A DNA stretch of 24,861 nucleotides, taken from contig CAMCFD010000011.1 in the NCBI GenBank assembly GCA_945874115.1, positions 1 through 24,861 of the forward strand, in the 5' to 3' direction. Position 1 is the stretch's first letter. Each line of letters opens with the position of its first letter. Positions 13,787 through 21,482 of the stretch are shown here, in pieces. The position numbers were made by a program, and so were the translations under genes. The stretch is from Rickettsia typhi (GTDB lineage Bacteria > Pseudomonadota > Alphaproteobacteria > Rickettsiales > UBA1997). Under the pieces are notes generated by a model. The model worked only from the letters and a program-made list of their open reading frames with translations, made no database searches and was not told the origin of the DNA.

Positions 13787-15256
13787 ATGTATATTGTAAA
13801 AGGAAAAAACAACGATTTTGAAATTGTGGTTGGCTGCGAAATCCACGCGCAGGTTGCGTCGAACTCGAAATTATTTTCGCGTGCTGAGGCCAGTTTTGGC
13901 GCGCCACAAAATTCGCAAGTGTCGCTGGTTGACGCCGCGATGCCCGGAATGCTTCCCGTTATTAACGAAGAATGTGTAAAACAAGCCATAAAAACTGGAC
14001 TTGGAATTAACGCCCAAATTAATTTGGTTTCGGTTTTTGATCGCAAAAATTATTTTTATCCCGATTTGCCGCAAGGTTATCAAATCTCACAATTCTTACA
14101 GCCAATTGTTGGCGAGGGTCATGTTGAAATTGATGTTGACGATGTTTCAACTGGCGAAAAATATAAAAAAACTATTCGCATTGAGCGAATTCATCTTGAG
14201 CAAGACGCCGGAAAATCAATTCACGATCAAGATCCAAACTGTTCGCTGATTGACTTAAATCGCTCGGGCGTTGCCTTGATGGAAATTGTCTCGAAGCCCG
14301 ATATTTCAAGCCCACAAGAGGCGGCAGATTATGTCAAAAAAATTCGTGCGATTGTGCGCGCTCTCGGAACATCGGACGGCGATATGGAAAAAGGCAATTT
14401 GCGCTGTGATGCCAACGTTTCGGTGCGCTTGATTGGCGAGAAAAAATTAGGAACACGCTGCGAAATTAAAAACTTGAACTCGATGAGAAATATCGCGCGA
14501 GCCATTGAATTTGAGGCCGCGCGCCAAGTTGCAATCATCGAAAATGGCGGCACAATAAGCCAAGAAACTCGACTTTTTGACGCAATTGTTGGCGACACCA
14601 GAACAATGCGCAGTAAGGAAGATGCGATGGATTATCGTTATTTTCCAGATCCTGATTTGCCGCCACTTGTTTTGACGCAAGAATATGTTGACGCGATCAA
14701 AGCCAGTCTGCCCGAGCTTCCGCAGGCAAAGAAAGAGCGCTATGTTCGCGAATTGCAAATTCCAGAATATGACGCGGGCGTTTTGACGATGGATGATGAT
14801 TTATGTCAATATTTCGAGAAATTAATCGCGAAACACGAGCCTAAAATTTGCCTAACTTGGCTTACTGTAGAGCTTCTTGGGCGCATGAACAAAATGAATA
14901 TTTCTTTTGAGAATTTGAAAGTTGACGCAAACAAAATGATCGGCCTTCTTGACTTAATCAAAAGCGGCGAAATTTCTGGAAAAATCGCAAAAGATGTTCT
15001 TGATTTTATGATTGAAACAGGAGATGAAGCTGCTTTGATCGTTGAACAGAAAGGCTTCAAACAAGTTTCAGATTTGGGCGCGATTGAAAAAATTATCGAT
15101 GAAGTTTTGGTGGCGAATCCCGAAAAACTTGCTGAATTTAGAAGCGGAAAAGACAAACTTTTCGGATTTTTCGTCGGTCAAGTTATGAAAGAAAGCAAGG
15201 GACAAGCTAATCCGAACGTCGTTAACGATTTGTTGAAGAAAAAATTGGCGGCATAA
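13787..15256 (+). CDS. gatB: Asp-tRNA(Asn)/Glu-tRNA(Gln) amidotransferase subunit B
   Basis: GatB is the kinase and tRNA-binding subunit of GatCAB, which converts misacylated Glu-tRNA(Gln) or Asp-tRNA(Asn) to the correct aminoacyl-tRNA. The 489-residue protein has the standard layout: IVVGCEIHAQ near the N-terminus, the FDRKNYFYPDLPQGYQISQ active-site signature, RIHLEQDAGKS, DLNRSGVALMEIVS, then the helical and YqeY-like C-terminal domains. It begins with ATG at 13787, without a clear Shine-Dalgarno sequence. gatC and gatA are not in the window; in many alphaproteobacteria gatB is also separate from them. leuC begins 36 bases after the stop and probably shares the transcript, though the two have no functional link. 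Confidence 0.97.
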   Translation: MYIVKGKNNDFEIVVGCEIHAQVASNSKLFSRAEASFGAPQNSQVSLVDAAMPGMLPVINEECVKQAIKTGLGINAQINLVSVFDRKNYFYPDLPQGYQISQFLQPIVGEGHVEIDVDDVSTGEKYKKTIRIERIHLEQDAGKSIHDQDPNCSLIDLNRSGVALMEIVSKPDISSPQEAADYVKKIRAIVRALGTSDGDMEKGNLRCDANVSVRLIGEKKLGTRCEIKNLNSMRNIARAIEFEAARQVAIIENGGTISQETRLFDAIVGDTRTMRSKEDAMDYRYFPDPDLPPLVLTQEYVDAIKASLPELPQAKKERYVRELQIPEYDAGVLTMDDDLCQYFEKLIAKHEPKICLTWLTVELLGRMNKMNISFENLKVDANKMIGLLDLIKSGEISGKIAKDVLDFMIETGDEAALIVEQKGFKQVSDLGAIEKIIDEVLVANPEKLAEFRSGKDKLFGFFVGQVMKESKGQANPNVVNDLLKKKLAA

Positions 15257-15292
15257 ATTTAAGCAAAATAATTAAATAAAAACTGTAAAAAC

Positions 15293-16708
15293 ATGGCAAA
15301 AACATTATACGATAAAATCTGGGATAGTCATTTGGTTGACGATGACGGCTCGTCTTCGTTCATTTATGTTGACAGACAATTGATTCACGAAGTTACTTCG
15401 CCGCAAGCGTTTGAAGGCTTGCGCATGTCTGGCCGAAAACCACGTCGCGCAGAAGCGCATTTGGCCGTTGCTGATCATAATGTTCCGACGACCAATGCCG
15501 ATCGCGGCCACGGAACAAGCGGAATTAAAGACAAAACTTCGCGCATTCAAGTTGAAACGCTTGAAGCAAATTGCAAAGAATTTGGCATAAAATATTTCGA
15601 TTTAGACGACAAAAAACAAGGAATTGTCCACATTGTCGGCCCAGAACAAGGCTTGACACAACCCGGAATGGTGATTGTTTGTGGTGATTCACACACATCG
15701 ACCCACGGCGCATTTGGCGCGCTGGCTTTTGGCATTGGAACAAGCGAGGTTGAGCATGTTTTAGCAACACAAACTTTGATGCAGAATCGCGCAAAAAATA
15801 TGTTGGTGCAAGTTGACGGCAAGCTTGGTTTTGGCGTTGAAGCTAAAGACATCATCTTGGCAATCATCGGCAAAATCGGCACCGCCGGCGGCACGGGATA
15901 TGTTATCGAATTTGCGGGTCAAGCAATTCGCGATTTGTCGATGGAAGGCAGAATGACAATTTGCAATATGGCAATTGAAGCTGGCGCGCGCGCTGGCTTG
16001 ATTGCACCAGACGAAACAACTTACGCTTATTTAAAAGGGCGTCCAATGGCTCCATCTGAAGTTGACTTTGAAAAGGCCGTAAAATATTGGGATTCACTTA
16101 AAAGTGATGAGGGTGCAAAATATGACAAAATTATCACGCTAAATGCTGACGAAATTGTGCCTTTTGTGACTTGGGGAACAAGCCCGGAAGATGCTTTGCC
16201 AATCACGGCGAAAGTTCCATTTCCACAAGATTTTGCCGATAAAGGCAAGCAAGAAGCGGTTAAGCGCTCACTTGAATATATGGGATTGACAAGCGGCGCA
16301 CAACTTGAAGAAGTCGCGGTCGACAAAGTTTTCATCGGATCATGCACTAATGGCCGAATTGAAGATTTGCGCGTGGCGGCAAAATTGGCAAAAGGGCGCA
16401 AAGTTTCTAAGTCGATAAAGTTGGCGATGGTTGTTCCGGGTTCTGGCCTAGTTAAAGAACAAGCCGAAAAAGAAGGCTTGCACAAAATTTTCATCGAAGC
16501 AGGATTTGAATGGCGCGAACCCGGATGCTCAATGTGTCTTGCGATGAACGCCGACAAGCTTGAAGATGGCGAAAGATGTGCCTCAACTTCGAATCGCAAT
16601 TTCGAAGGAAGACAAGGTCGCGGCGGAAGAACACACCTAGTAAGCCCGTCAATGGCTGTTGCGGCGGCGGTTATGGGTCGCTTAACTGACGTCAGAAAAT
16701 TGGCGTAG
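15293..16708 (+). CDS. leuC: 3-isopropylmalate dehydratase large subunit
   Basis: LeuC, with LeuD, isomerises 2-isopropylmalate to 3-isopropylmalate in leucine synthesis. The 471-residue protein is full length for the bacterial type and has the aconitase-type [4Fe-4S] ligands C351 (FIGSCTNGR), C412 and C415 (PGCSMC), together with MSGRKPRR (45-52), GDSHTSTHGAFG (131-142), GIGTSEVEHVL and the C-terminal SNRNFEGRQGRGGRTHLVSP. No Shine-Dalgarno sequence is evident. It probably belongs to the gatB transcript. LeuD, normally next to LeuC, is not here, and neither are leuA or leuB, so the pathway must be dispersed. A long hairpin follows the stop. Confidence 0.97.
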   Translation: MAKTLYDKIWDSHLVDDDGSSSFIYVDRQLIHEVTSPQAFEGLRMSGRKPRRAEAHLAVADHNVPTTNADRGHGTSGIKDKTSRIQVETLEANCKEFGIKYFDLDDKKQGIVHIVGPEQGLTQPGMVIVCGDSHTSTHGAFGALAFGIGTSEVEHVLATQTLMQNRAKNMLVQVDGKLGFGVEAKDIILAIIGKIGTAGGTGYVIEFAGQAIRDLSMEGRMTICNMAIEAGARAGLIAPDETTYAYLKGRPMAPSEVDFEKAVKYWDSLKSDEGAKYDKIITLNADEIVPFVTWGTSPEDALPITAKVPFPQDFADKGKQEAVKRSLEYMGLTSGAQLEEVAVDKVFIGSCTNGRIEDLRVAAKLAKGRKVSKSIKLAMVVPGSGLVKEQAEKEGLHKIFIEAGFEWREPGCSMCLAMNADKLEDGERCASTSNRNFEGRQGRGGRTHLVSPSMAVAAAVMGRLTDVRKLA

Positions 16709-16717
16709 TTTTTTTGG

Positions 16718-16766
16718 CAAGCATGAAGCGTGGCGAAAAGTTTTTGGTTTCGCCATTTCAAGCTTG
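16718..16766 (+). other. Long hairpin after leuC
   Basis: Ten bases past the leuC stop: CAAGCATGAA (16718-16727) and TTCAAGCTTG (16757-16766) form an outer stem with one mismatch; TGGCGAAA (16731-16738) and TTTCGCCA (16748-16755) form a perfect inner stem around a 9-base loop. No T tract follows, so it may protect or process the leuC mRNA 3' end rather than act as an intrinsic terminator. Confidence 0.5.
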
Positions 16767-16865
16767 TTGCGGCTTCTTGAATCAGAAATTTCAATACCAT
16801 TATTTATACTTTCAATAAATTATTTCCCCCTAGATTATTATACCATTTTAACTTCAAAATCAGCG

Positions 16866-17045
16866 TTTTAGGCAAAATATTTTGAGGATGAATTTAAAAG
16901 AAAATCTACTCTTATCGAGATATATAAAGGGGTTTTCTTTAATATTTTAGACTAAGAAGATGAAGGATAAAACCACCGCATCATCTTTTCAAACACTTTT
17001 CATTGATGATTTCGGCCCAGAATCTCAAAATTATTTTGCCTAAAA
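16866..17045. repeat. 180-bp element bounded by 21-22 bp inverted repeats
   Basis: TTTTAGGCAAAAT-ATTTTGAG (16866-16886) is mirrored by CTCAAAAT-TATTTTGCCTAAAA (17024-17045), differing by a single inserted base. Two further hairpins lie inside: TTAAAAGAAAA (16894-16904) with TTTTCTTTAA (16933-16942), and AAGATGA (16957-16963) with TCATCTT (16981-16987). The arrangement fits a small non-autonomous mobile repeat or a structured RNA. No copy of the whole element was found elsewhere in the window. It occupies the 16709-17277 gap, which has no clear gene. Confidence 0.5.
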
Positions 17046-17149
17046 AGCTAATTATTGACGGAAAAAATAACATAAGAACGACGAAGTTAAGCGCGATAAA
17101 CGAAAGCAGAAGCCCATAAAAATTCTCAAACGAAACTCAAAGCCGACTC

Positions 17150-17171
17150 CTGTAAAATACAGCGATTTTTT
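17150..17171 (+). terminator. Possible rightward terminator upstream of the MFS gene
   Basis: CTGTA (17150-17154), loop AAA, TACAG (17158-17162), CGA, then six T (17166-17171). The stem is only 5 bp. It could end read-through from leuC or a transcript of the inverted-repeat element. Confidence 0.4.
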
Positions 17172-17277
17172 CACCAAAAAACTTACGCAAAAATGACCAA
17201 ACCCCACAACCACAACTCTTTTATTGCTTTTTAAAACCGAAAATAATATCGTTTATCTTCACTAAAATAAAGGCAAA

Positions 17278-18606
17278 ATGGCTGAAAATAAAACACAAGA
17301 AATACAAGAGATTCGAAATTATGATATCGCACAAACTGGCTTGGTCGCATCTTCTATAGGCACACAAACACCCAAAAATGAAACGAAGAAATTTTGCTGG
17401 AGTGCAGATTTAATCCGCAATATTTCAGCGATTTTCGCCTCAACTTTTTTATCAGCAATCGGCTATGGAATTTTGGCGTCGCTCATCGCTTTTCGACTTG
17501 AAGCAAACATTGAAAACGAAGTTTTAATTTCACTTTCGTCAGCAACGCAAATTGCTGCAGGGATAATATTTGCAAGGTTTTTGCCTCATTTGGGAAAAAA
17601 ATACGGCCTTATCAACACGCTCTATGTCGGAACAGCTCTTTCGGCGACTTGCGCGCTGTTATTTTATTTTTACGTCGATTATTTTATTTGGATCGCACTA
17701 ATTTTCGCCTTCGGAACTTCGCTTTTTATCGTCGGAATCACGCGGCAAACCGTCACGATTGACCTTGCTCCGCCACACTTTAAAGCGATGATAATTTCAC
17801 TTTCAAGCATGTTGGTTGCCCTTGGAAACGCCGTCGGGCCCATTTTTCTTAACCTTTTAAAAACGGGCGACAGCCTTACTTCGTGCGCCTTGGCAAGCTT
17901 ATTTTATGTATTATCAATATTACCTTTAAATCGACTTAGAAAATTAGCGATTTTGCAAATGCCCGAAGAAAAAAGAATCGGCATTTTGCGCTATATCAAA
18001 AACTCACCGAAGATAATGCTTGCGGGCTTTTGCGTCAATTATTCTATGTCGGCGGCGTCAACTTTTCTCATAATTTATGGCATCAAAATCGGCATGCCCA
18101 AAAACGATGCGGCTTTGCTTTATTCAGTTTTACTTTTTGGCACAGTTTTTTCAATTCCGATCGGCTATTTAACTGACGTCATCAATAAAAGGTTCATGAT
18201 GATTTTTTCGGCGTTTTTAGCGTTAATTTGCGCAATTTTATTATTTTTAAACACCGATTATCGCAATATCTATTTTTTGCTTTTTCTGGCTTTTGGCTGC
18301 ATGGTTGGCGTAAAATTGCCCGCTTTGGTCTTGATTAACGAAAAATATAAACCAACCCAAAGGCTTGCGGTCAACGCCGCCTTCGCAAAATTTAGCTTAA
18401 TGGGAAACATTGTCGGAATTTTCACCACGGGCGCCATCATGAAAATCTTCGGCCCGAAAGGCTTGTGGCTTTCATTGATTTTAATTTTCCTATCTTTTAT
18501 AATTTTTTGTAAATATAATTATTGGCGTAAATTTGCCAAAGGCGAGCTTGATTTTAAAAAGAATCTCAACGATTTGAAAATATTTTTTGGAAAGAAAAAA
18601 GCCTAG
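17278..18606 (+). CDS. Major facilitator superfamily transporter
   Basis: Inner-membrane secondary transporter of 442 residues. A hydrophilic N-terminus (1-45) precedes about 12 hydrophobic helices in two halves, with a central cytoplasmic loop near residues 218-242 (RLRKLAILQMPEEKRIGILRY). MFS motif A-like loops occur between helices 2 and 3 (ARFLPHLGKKYG, 99-110) and, clearly, between helices 8 and 9 (GYLTDVINKR, D300 and R305). A T-R-Q-T-V-T segment near 155-160 lies after helix 4. The substrate cannot be read from sequence; drug or metabolite exporters of the MFS_1 type are the nearest class. The start at 17278 has AAAGG four bases before it. It stands alone, after a large non-coding gap and before the S49 peptidase. 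Confidence 0.88.
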   Translation: MAENKTQEIQEIRNYDIAQTGLVASSIGTQTPKNETKKFCWSADLIRNISAIFASTFLSAIGYGILASLIAFRLEANIENEVLISLSSATQIAAGIIFARFLPHLGKKYGLINTLYVGTALSATCALLFYFYVDYFIWIALIFAFGTSLFIVGITRQTVTIDLAPPHFKAMIISLSSMLVALGNAVGPIFLNLLKTGDSLTSCALASLFYVLSILPLNRLRKLAILQMPEEKRIGILRYIKNSPKIMLAGFCVNYSMSAASTFLIIYGIKIGMPKNDAALLYSVLLFGTVFSIPIGYLTDVINKRFMMIFSAFLALICAILLFLNTDYRNIYFLLFLAFGCMVGVKLPALVLINEKYKPTQRLAVNAAFAKFSLMGNIVGIFTTGAIMKIFGPKGLWLSLILIFLSFIIFCKYNYWRKFAKGELDFKKNLNDLKIFFGKKKA

Positions 18607-18630
18607 ATTTTAGAAAAACTTGATTTCTTT

Positions 18631-18675
18631 GTGAAGCGTGAAGTTCGGCGATCTAAATTAGATCATCACTTTCAC
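18631..18675. promoter_or_regulatory. Nested inverted repeat upstream of the S49 peptidase gene
   Basis: A perfect 15-base palindrome GATCTAAATTAGATC (18650-18664) is enclosed by a second pair, GTGAAgcGTGA (18631-18641) with TCACtTTCAC (18666-18675). The right arm overlaps the -35 box of the adjacent promoter, so an operator is possible; alternatively it is the 3' end structure of the MFS mRNA. Confidence 0.4.
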
Positions 18676-18699
18676 CAATATAACAACCGATAATATAAT
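18671..18699 (+). promoter_or_regulatory. Promoter of the S49 peptidase gene
   Basis: TTCACC (18671-18676), 17 bases, perfect TATAAT (18694-18699). The expected start is about 7 bases before the ATG at 18713, which implies a nearly leaderless message. Confidence 0.5.
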
Positions 18700-18712
18700 T
18701 TCAAAACAAAAA

Positions 18713-19624
18713 ATGATAAAAAAACCGCTAAAAAAACTGATAAAATTATTTATTTCAACAAAGCCAAAAGTTGCCCATATCAGCTTAAATGGCGTGATTG
18801 GTGGCGGATCTCGTTTTGAAAAAGGACTCAATCTCGAAAATGTTTTTCCCTTACTTGAAACGGCGTTTGAGCTTGATGGCATTAAGGCGGTAGCGATTTC
18901 GGTTAATTCTCCGGGTGGCTCGCCTGTTCAATCTGAGCTTATTTATAATGCAATTCGCGAATTATCGGCTGAGAAAAAAATTCCGGTTTACACCTTCGCG
19001 CAAGATGTGGCGGCAAGCGGCGGATATTGGCTTTTGCTTAGTGGCGACGAAATTTATGCGCACAATTCTTCGATAATTGGCAGCATCGGCGTAATTTTCT
19101 CAAGCTTCGGATTTGTTGACGCCATCAAAAAACTCGGCGTCGAGCGTAGAATTTATACCGAAGGCAAAAATAAGGCAATTCTTGACCCATTTTTGCCCGA
19201 AGAAAGTGAAAATATCGAGATTTTGAAAAACGCACAACGCGACATTTTTGAAAGCTTCAAAGAGATCGTAATTTCACGACGCAAAAATAAATTGAGAAGC
19301 GAAAATGGTCAAGTTTTTTACCAAAATTTCGGCGATAATTGCACAAAAAACGAACAAAATCTGGACGGAAGCTTTCTCGATAACAAAATTTTCACTGGCG
19401 CTTTTTGGTCAGGAAAAACCGCACTCAAACTTGGTCTTATCGACGAAATTGCAGATTTGCGTGGCAAAATGAAGCAAAAATTTGGGCCAAAAATTAAAAT
19501 TGTCAATATTGAAACGAAAAAAAGCTTCTTGAAATCACTTTTTTCATCAAAAAATGGTGATTTTGTGGCAAATTTAGTTAATGAAGTTGAAAATAAAGCG
19601 ATTTTTGGGCGATTTGGGCTTTAG
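18713..19624 (+). CDS. S49 family peptidase (SppA/SohB-like)
   Basis: Serine-lysine dyad peptidase of the signal-peptide peptidase family, which degrades cleaved signal peptides and other membrane peptides. The 303 residues contain the SVNSPGGSP oxyanion segment (63-71), the nucleophile S102 in VAASGGYW (99-106), SIIGSIGVI (120-128) and the general base K154 in EGKNKAILDPF (150-160). The 52-residue gap between Ser and Lys equals that of Bacillus SppA. The C-terminal half has the family's IFTGAFWSGKTALKLGLIDEI. A basic amphipathic N-terminus (KKPLKKLIKLFI) replaces the usual membrane anchor, so attachment to the inner face of the membrane is possible. An insertion near residues 198-222 (ENGQVFYQNFGDNCTKNEQNLDGSF) is unusual. 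Confidence 0.92.
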   Translation: MIKKPLKKLIKLFISTKPKVAHISLNGVIGGGSRFEKGLNLENVFPLLETAFELDGIKAVAISVNSPGGSPVQSELIYNAIRELSAEKKIPVYTFAQDVAASGGYWLLLSGDEIYAHNSSIIGSIGVIFSSFGFVDAIKKLGVERRIYTEGKNKAILDPFLPEESENIEILKNAQRDIFESFKEIVISRRKNKLRSENGQVFYQNFGDNCTKNEQNLDGSFLDNKIFTGAFWSGKTALKLGLIDEIADLRGKMKQKFGPKIKIVNIETKKSFLKSLFSSKNGDFVANLVNEVENKAIFGRFGL

Positions 19625-19809
19625 AAATTTAAATGCAAAAAATCACAAAATCCAGAATTCGCCGAAGTTTTTCGCAACAACTTTTGCTGTTTTAAATCCT
19701 TGCAATGCAATAAATTCATATTCTGCACATCTTCAATTTCCGCCAAAACTTCACAATTTCAATATGGTTATTAAAATATTAAATATCTCTAATAAAATTC
19801 ATTAAGGGC

Positions 19810-19837
19810 TTGAAATAATAATTCGAAATGCTATCCT
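19810..19837 (+). promoter_or_regulatory. Possible promoter of glyA
   Basis: TTGAAA (19810-19815), 16 bases, TATCCT (19832-19837), 32 bases before the chosen glyA ATG. If correct, it excludes the upstream ATG at 19828 as the translation start. Confidence 0.45.
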
Positions 19838-19869
19838 GTTTTCAATTAATAATCAAAAAGGAGACTGAG

Positions 19870-21138
19870 ATGAGTTTTTTTAAATCTGACTTAAAATCAA
19901 TTGATGCAAAAATTGCCAAGGCACTCGACAGCGAAATGGATCGCCAAAAATATCAGATCGAGTTAATCGCGTCTGAAAACATCGTAAGCCGCGCAGTTCT
20001 TGAGGCGCAAGGCTCGGTGTTGACAAATAAATATGCAGAAGGGTATCCAGCAAAGCGCTATTATGGCGGATGTGAATTTGCTGACGAAGTTGAAAGCCTT
20101 GCAATTGAGCGCATCTGCGAGATTTTTGGCGCAAAATTCGCCAATGTTCAACCGCACTCTGGCGCTTCGGCGAATTTGGCGGTATATTTAGCGTGTTTAC
20201 AGCCTCACGACACAATTCTTGGAATGTCTTTGGCCGCGGGAGGACACTTGACTCACGGCGCACAGCGCACAATTTCGGGCATGTGGTTAAAATCGGTGCA
20301 ATATGGAATTAGGCTTGAAGACGGCTTGATCGATTATGACCAAATGGAAAGTTTGGCGCGCGAACACAAGCCAAAAGTTATCATTGCAGGAATTTCATCT
20401 TATCCACGAATCGTTGACTGGAGCCGCTTCCGCAAAGTTGCTGATGAAGTTGGCGCGTTGTTGATGGTTGACATGGCTCACATCGCCGGACTTGTCGCCG
20501 CAGGAATTTATCCATCACCCGTTGGAATCGCTGACATTGTCACTTCAACAACTCACAAAACATTGCGCGGCCCACGTGGCGGCATCATTTTGACCAACAA
20601 TGAAGAGCTTGCAAAGAAAATCAATTCTGCGGTTTTCCCCGGATTGCAGGGCGGCCCATTAATGCACGTTATCGCCGCGAAAGCTGTGGCTTTTGGCGAG
20701 GCACTTGAGCCATCTTTTAAAGAATATGCTAAACAAGTTGTGAAAAATGCGAAAGTTTTGGCACAAGTTTTAGTAAAACGCGGCCTAAAAATTACAACTG
20801 GCGGAACTGATTGCCACCTTATGGTTGTTGATCTAACGCCACTTGAAACTTTAACCGGAAAAGAAGCGGAAAAAGTTTTAGAGCGCGCCGGATTAACTTG
20901 TAACAAAAATGCAATTCCAAATGATCCAAGAAGCCCATTTGTGACTTCTGGACTTCGCTTCGGAACAAGCGCTGGAACAACTCGCGGCTTTAAAGAAGTC
21001 GAATTTGATTGGATCGGCAATAAAATTTGCGACATTCTTGAAGGCTTCGTAAAAAACGGCGAAGAAGGAAATCGCGCGCTTGAAGAAAAAGTGAAAAAAG
21101 AAGTTAAAGCGCTTTGCGAAAAATTCCCGATTTATTAA
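19870..21138 (+). CDS. glyA: Serine hydroxymethyltransferase
   Basis: GlyA converts serine and tetrahydrofolate to glycine and methylene-tetrahydrofolate, the main one-carbon source for purine and thymidylate synthesis. I chose ATG 19870 because AAGGAGA (19858-19864) sits at ideal distance and the protein then begins like other GlyA proteins; the in-frame ATG at 19828 would add 14 residues overlapping the likely promoter. The 422-residue protein has IASENIVS (33-40), NKYAEGYPAKRYYGGCEF (53-70), HSGASAN (96-102), GGHLTHG (124-130), VDMAHIAGLVAAG (200-212) and the PLP lysine K230 in STTHKTLRGPRGG. All are intact, and length is typical. Confidence 0.97.
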   Translation: MSFFKSDLKSIDAKIAKALDSEMDRQKYQIELIASENIVSRAVLEAQGSVLTNKYAEGYPAKRYYGGCEFADEVESLAIERICEIFGAKFANVQPHSGASANLAVYLACLQPHDTILGMSLAAGGHLTHGAQRTISGMWLKSVQYGIRLEDGLIDYDQMESLAREHKPKVIIAGISSYPRIVDWSRFRKVADEVGALLMVDMAHIAGLVAAGIYPSPVGIADIVTSTTHKTLRGPRGGIILTNNEELAKKINSAVFPGLQGGPLMHVIAAKAVAFGEALEPSFKEYAKQVVKNAKVLAQVLVKRGLKITTGGTDCHLMVVDLTPLETLTGKEAEKVLERAGLTCNKNAIPNDPRSPFVTSGLRFGTSAGTTRGFKEVEFDWIGNKICDILEGFVKNGEEGNRALEEKVKKEVKALCEKFPIY

Positions 21139-21149
21139 AATTTGCTCGC

Positions 21150-21221
21150 GGCAAAAACCCAAATTCTTACAAAAAGCGTCAATAATCGAGATTTTTTAGT
21201 TATTTTAACTGGGTTTTTGCC
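21150..21221. repeat. 12-bp perfect inverted repeat after glyA
   Basis: GGCAAAAACCCA (21150-21161) and TGGGTTTTTGCC (21210-21221) are exact inverted copies with a 48-base spacer. It begins 12 bases past glyA and may form the mRNA 3' end, although no T tract follows. The rest of the 21139-21482 gap shows only the promoter of the next gene. Confidence 0.45.
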
Positions 21222-21399
21222 AAATTTTTAGAATTTCACGCAACTTTATCAAAAATTGAATTTTCTAAAAAACTCTATTTATTCTCTTTGCTTCTTCCAA
21301 AAAAGACAATTCTTGATTATTTGACCAATAACCAACTGATCAAATTATAAAACATAAATGATTAGCTATCGAAGAAAATGGCATAACTTCAGTTTCTAG

Positions 21400-21428
21400 T
21401 TGCTTTCTTGCGCAAAGCGGCTTATAAT
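21400..21428 (+). promoter_or_regulatory. Promoter of the rRNA methyltransferase gene
   Basis: TTGCTT (21400-21405), 17 bases, perfect TATAAT (21423-21428). A small stem TTGGC/GCCAA follows in the leader before the ATG at 21483. Confidence 0.6.
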
Positions 21429-21482
21429 GTGATGAAACTAATATAATTTGGCGAAATTTTTGCCAAGTTCACAAGTAAAAAT

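Noticed and set aside
16027..16800. 257-codon minus-strand frame opposite leuC
   Set aside because: It lies almost wholly antisense to leuC, whose motifs are complete, and its translation has no recognisable domain; long antisense frames are a common by-product of coding sequence.
19621..19719. 32-codon minus-strand frame between the S49 peptidase gene and glyA
   Set aside because: Two overlapping frames there look somewhat protein-like, but neither has a start signal or recognisable family; it overlaps the peptidase stop codon.
19828..19869. Upstream ATG as the glyA start
   Set aside because: It has no Shine-Dalgarno sequence and overlaps the likely -10 region; the ATG at 19870 has an ideal one and the expected N-terminus.
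20573..20578. CACGTG core in glyA as a parS candidate
   Set aside because: It encodes the conserved RGPRGG segment and the flanks do not match parS.
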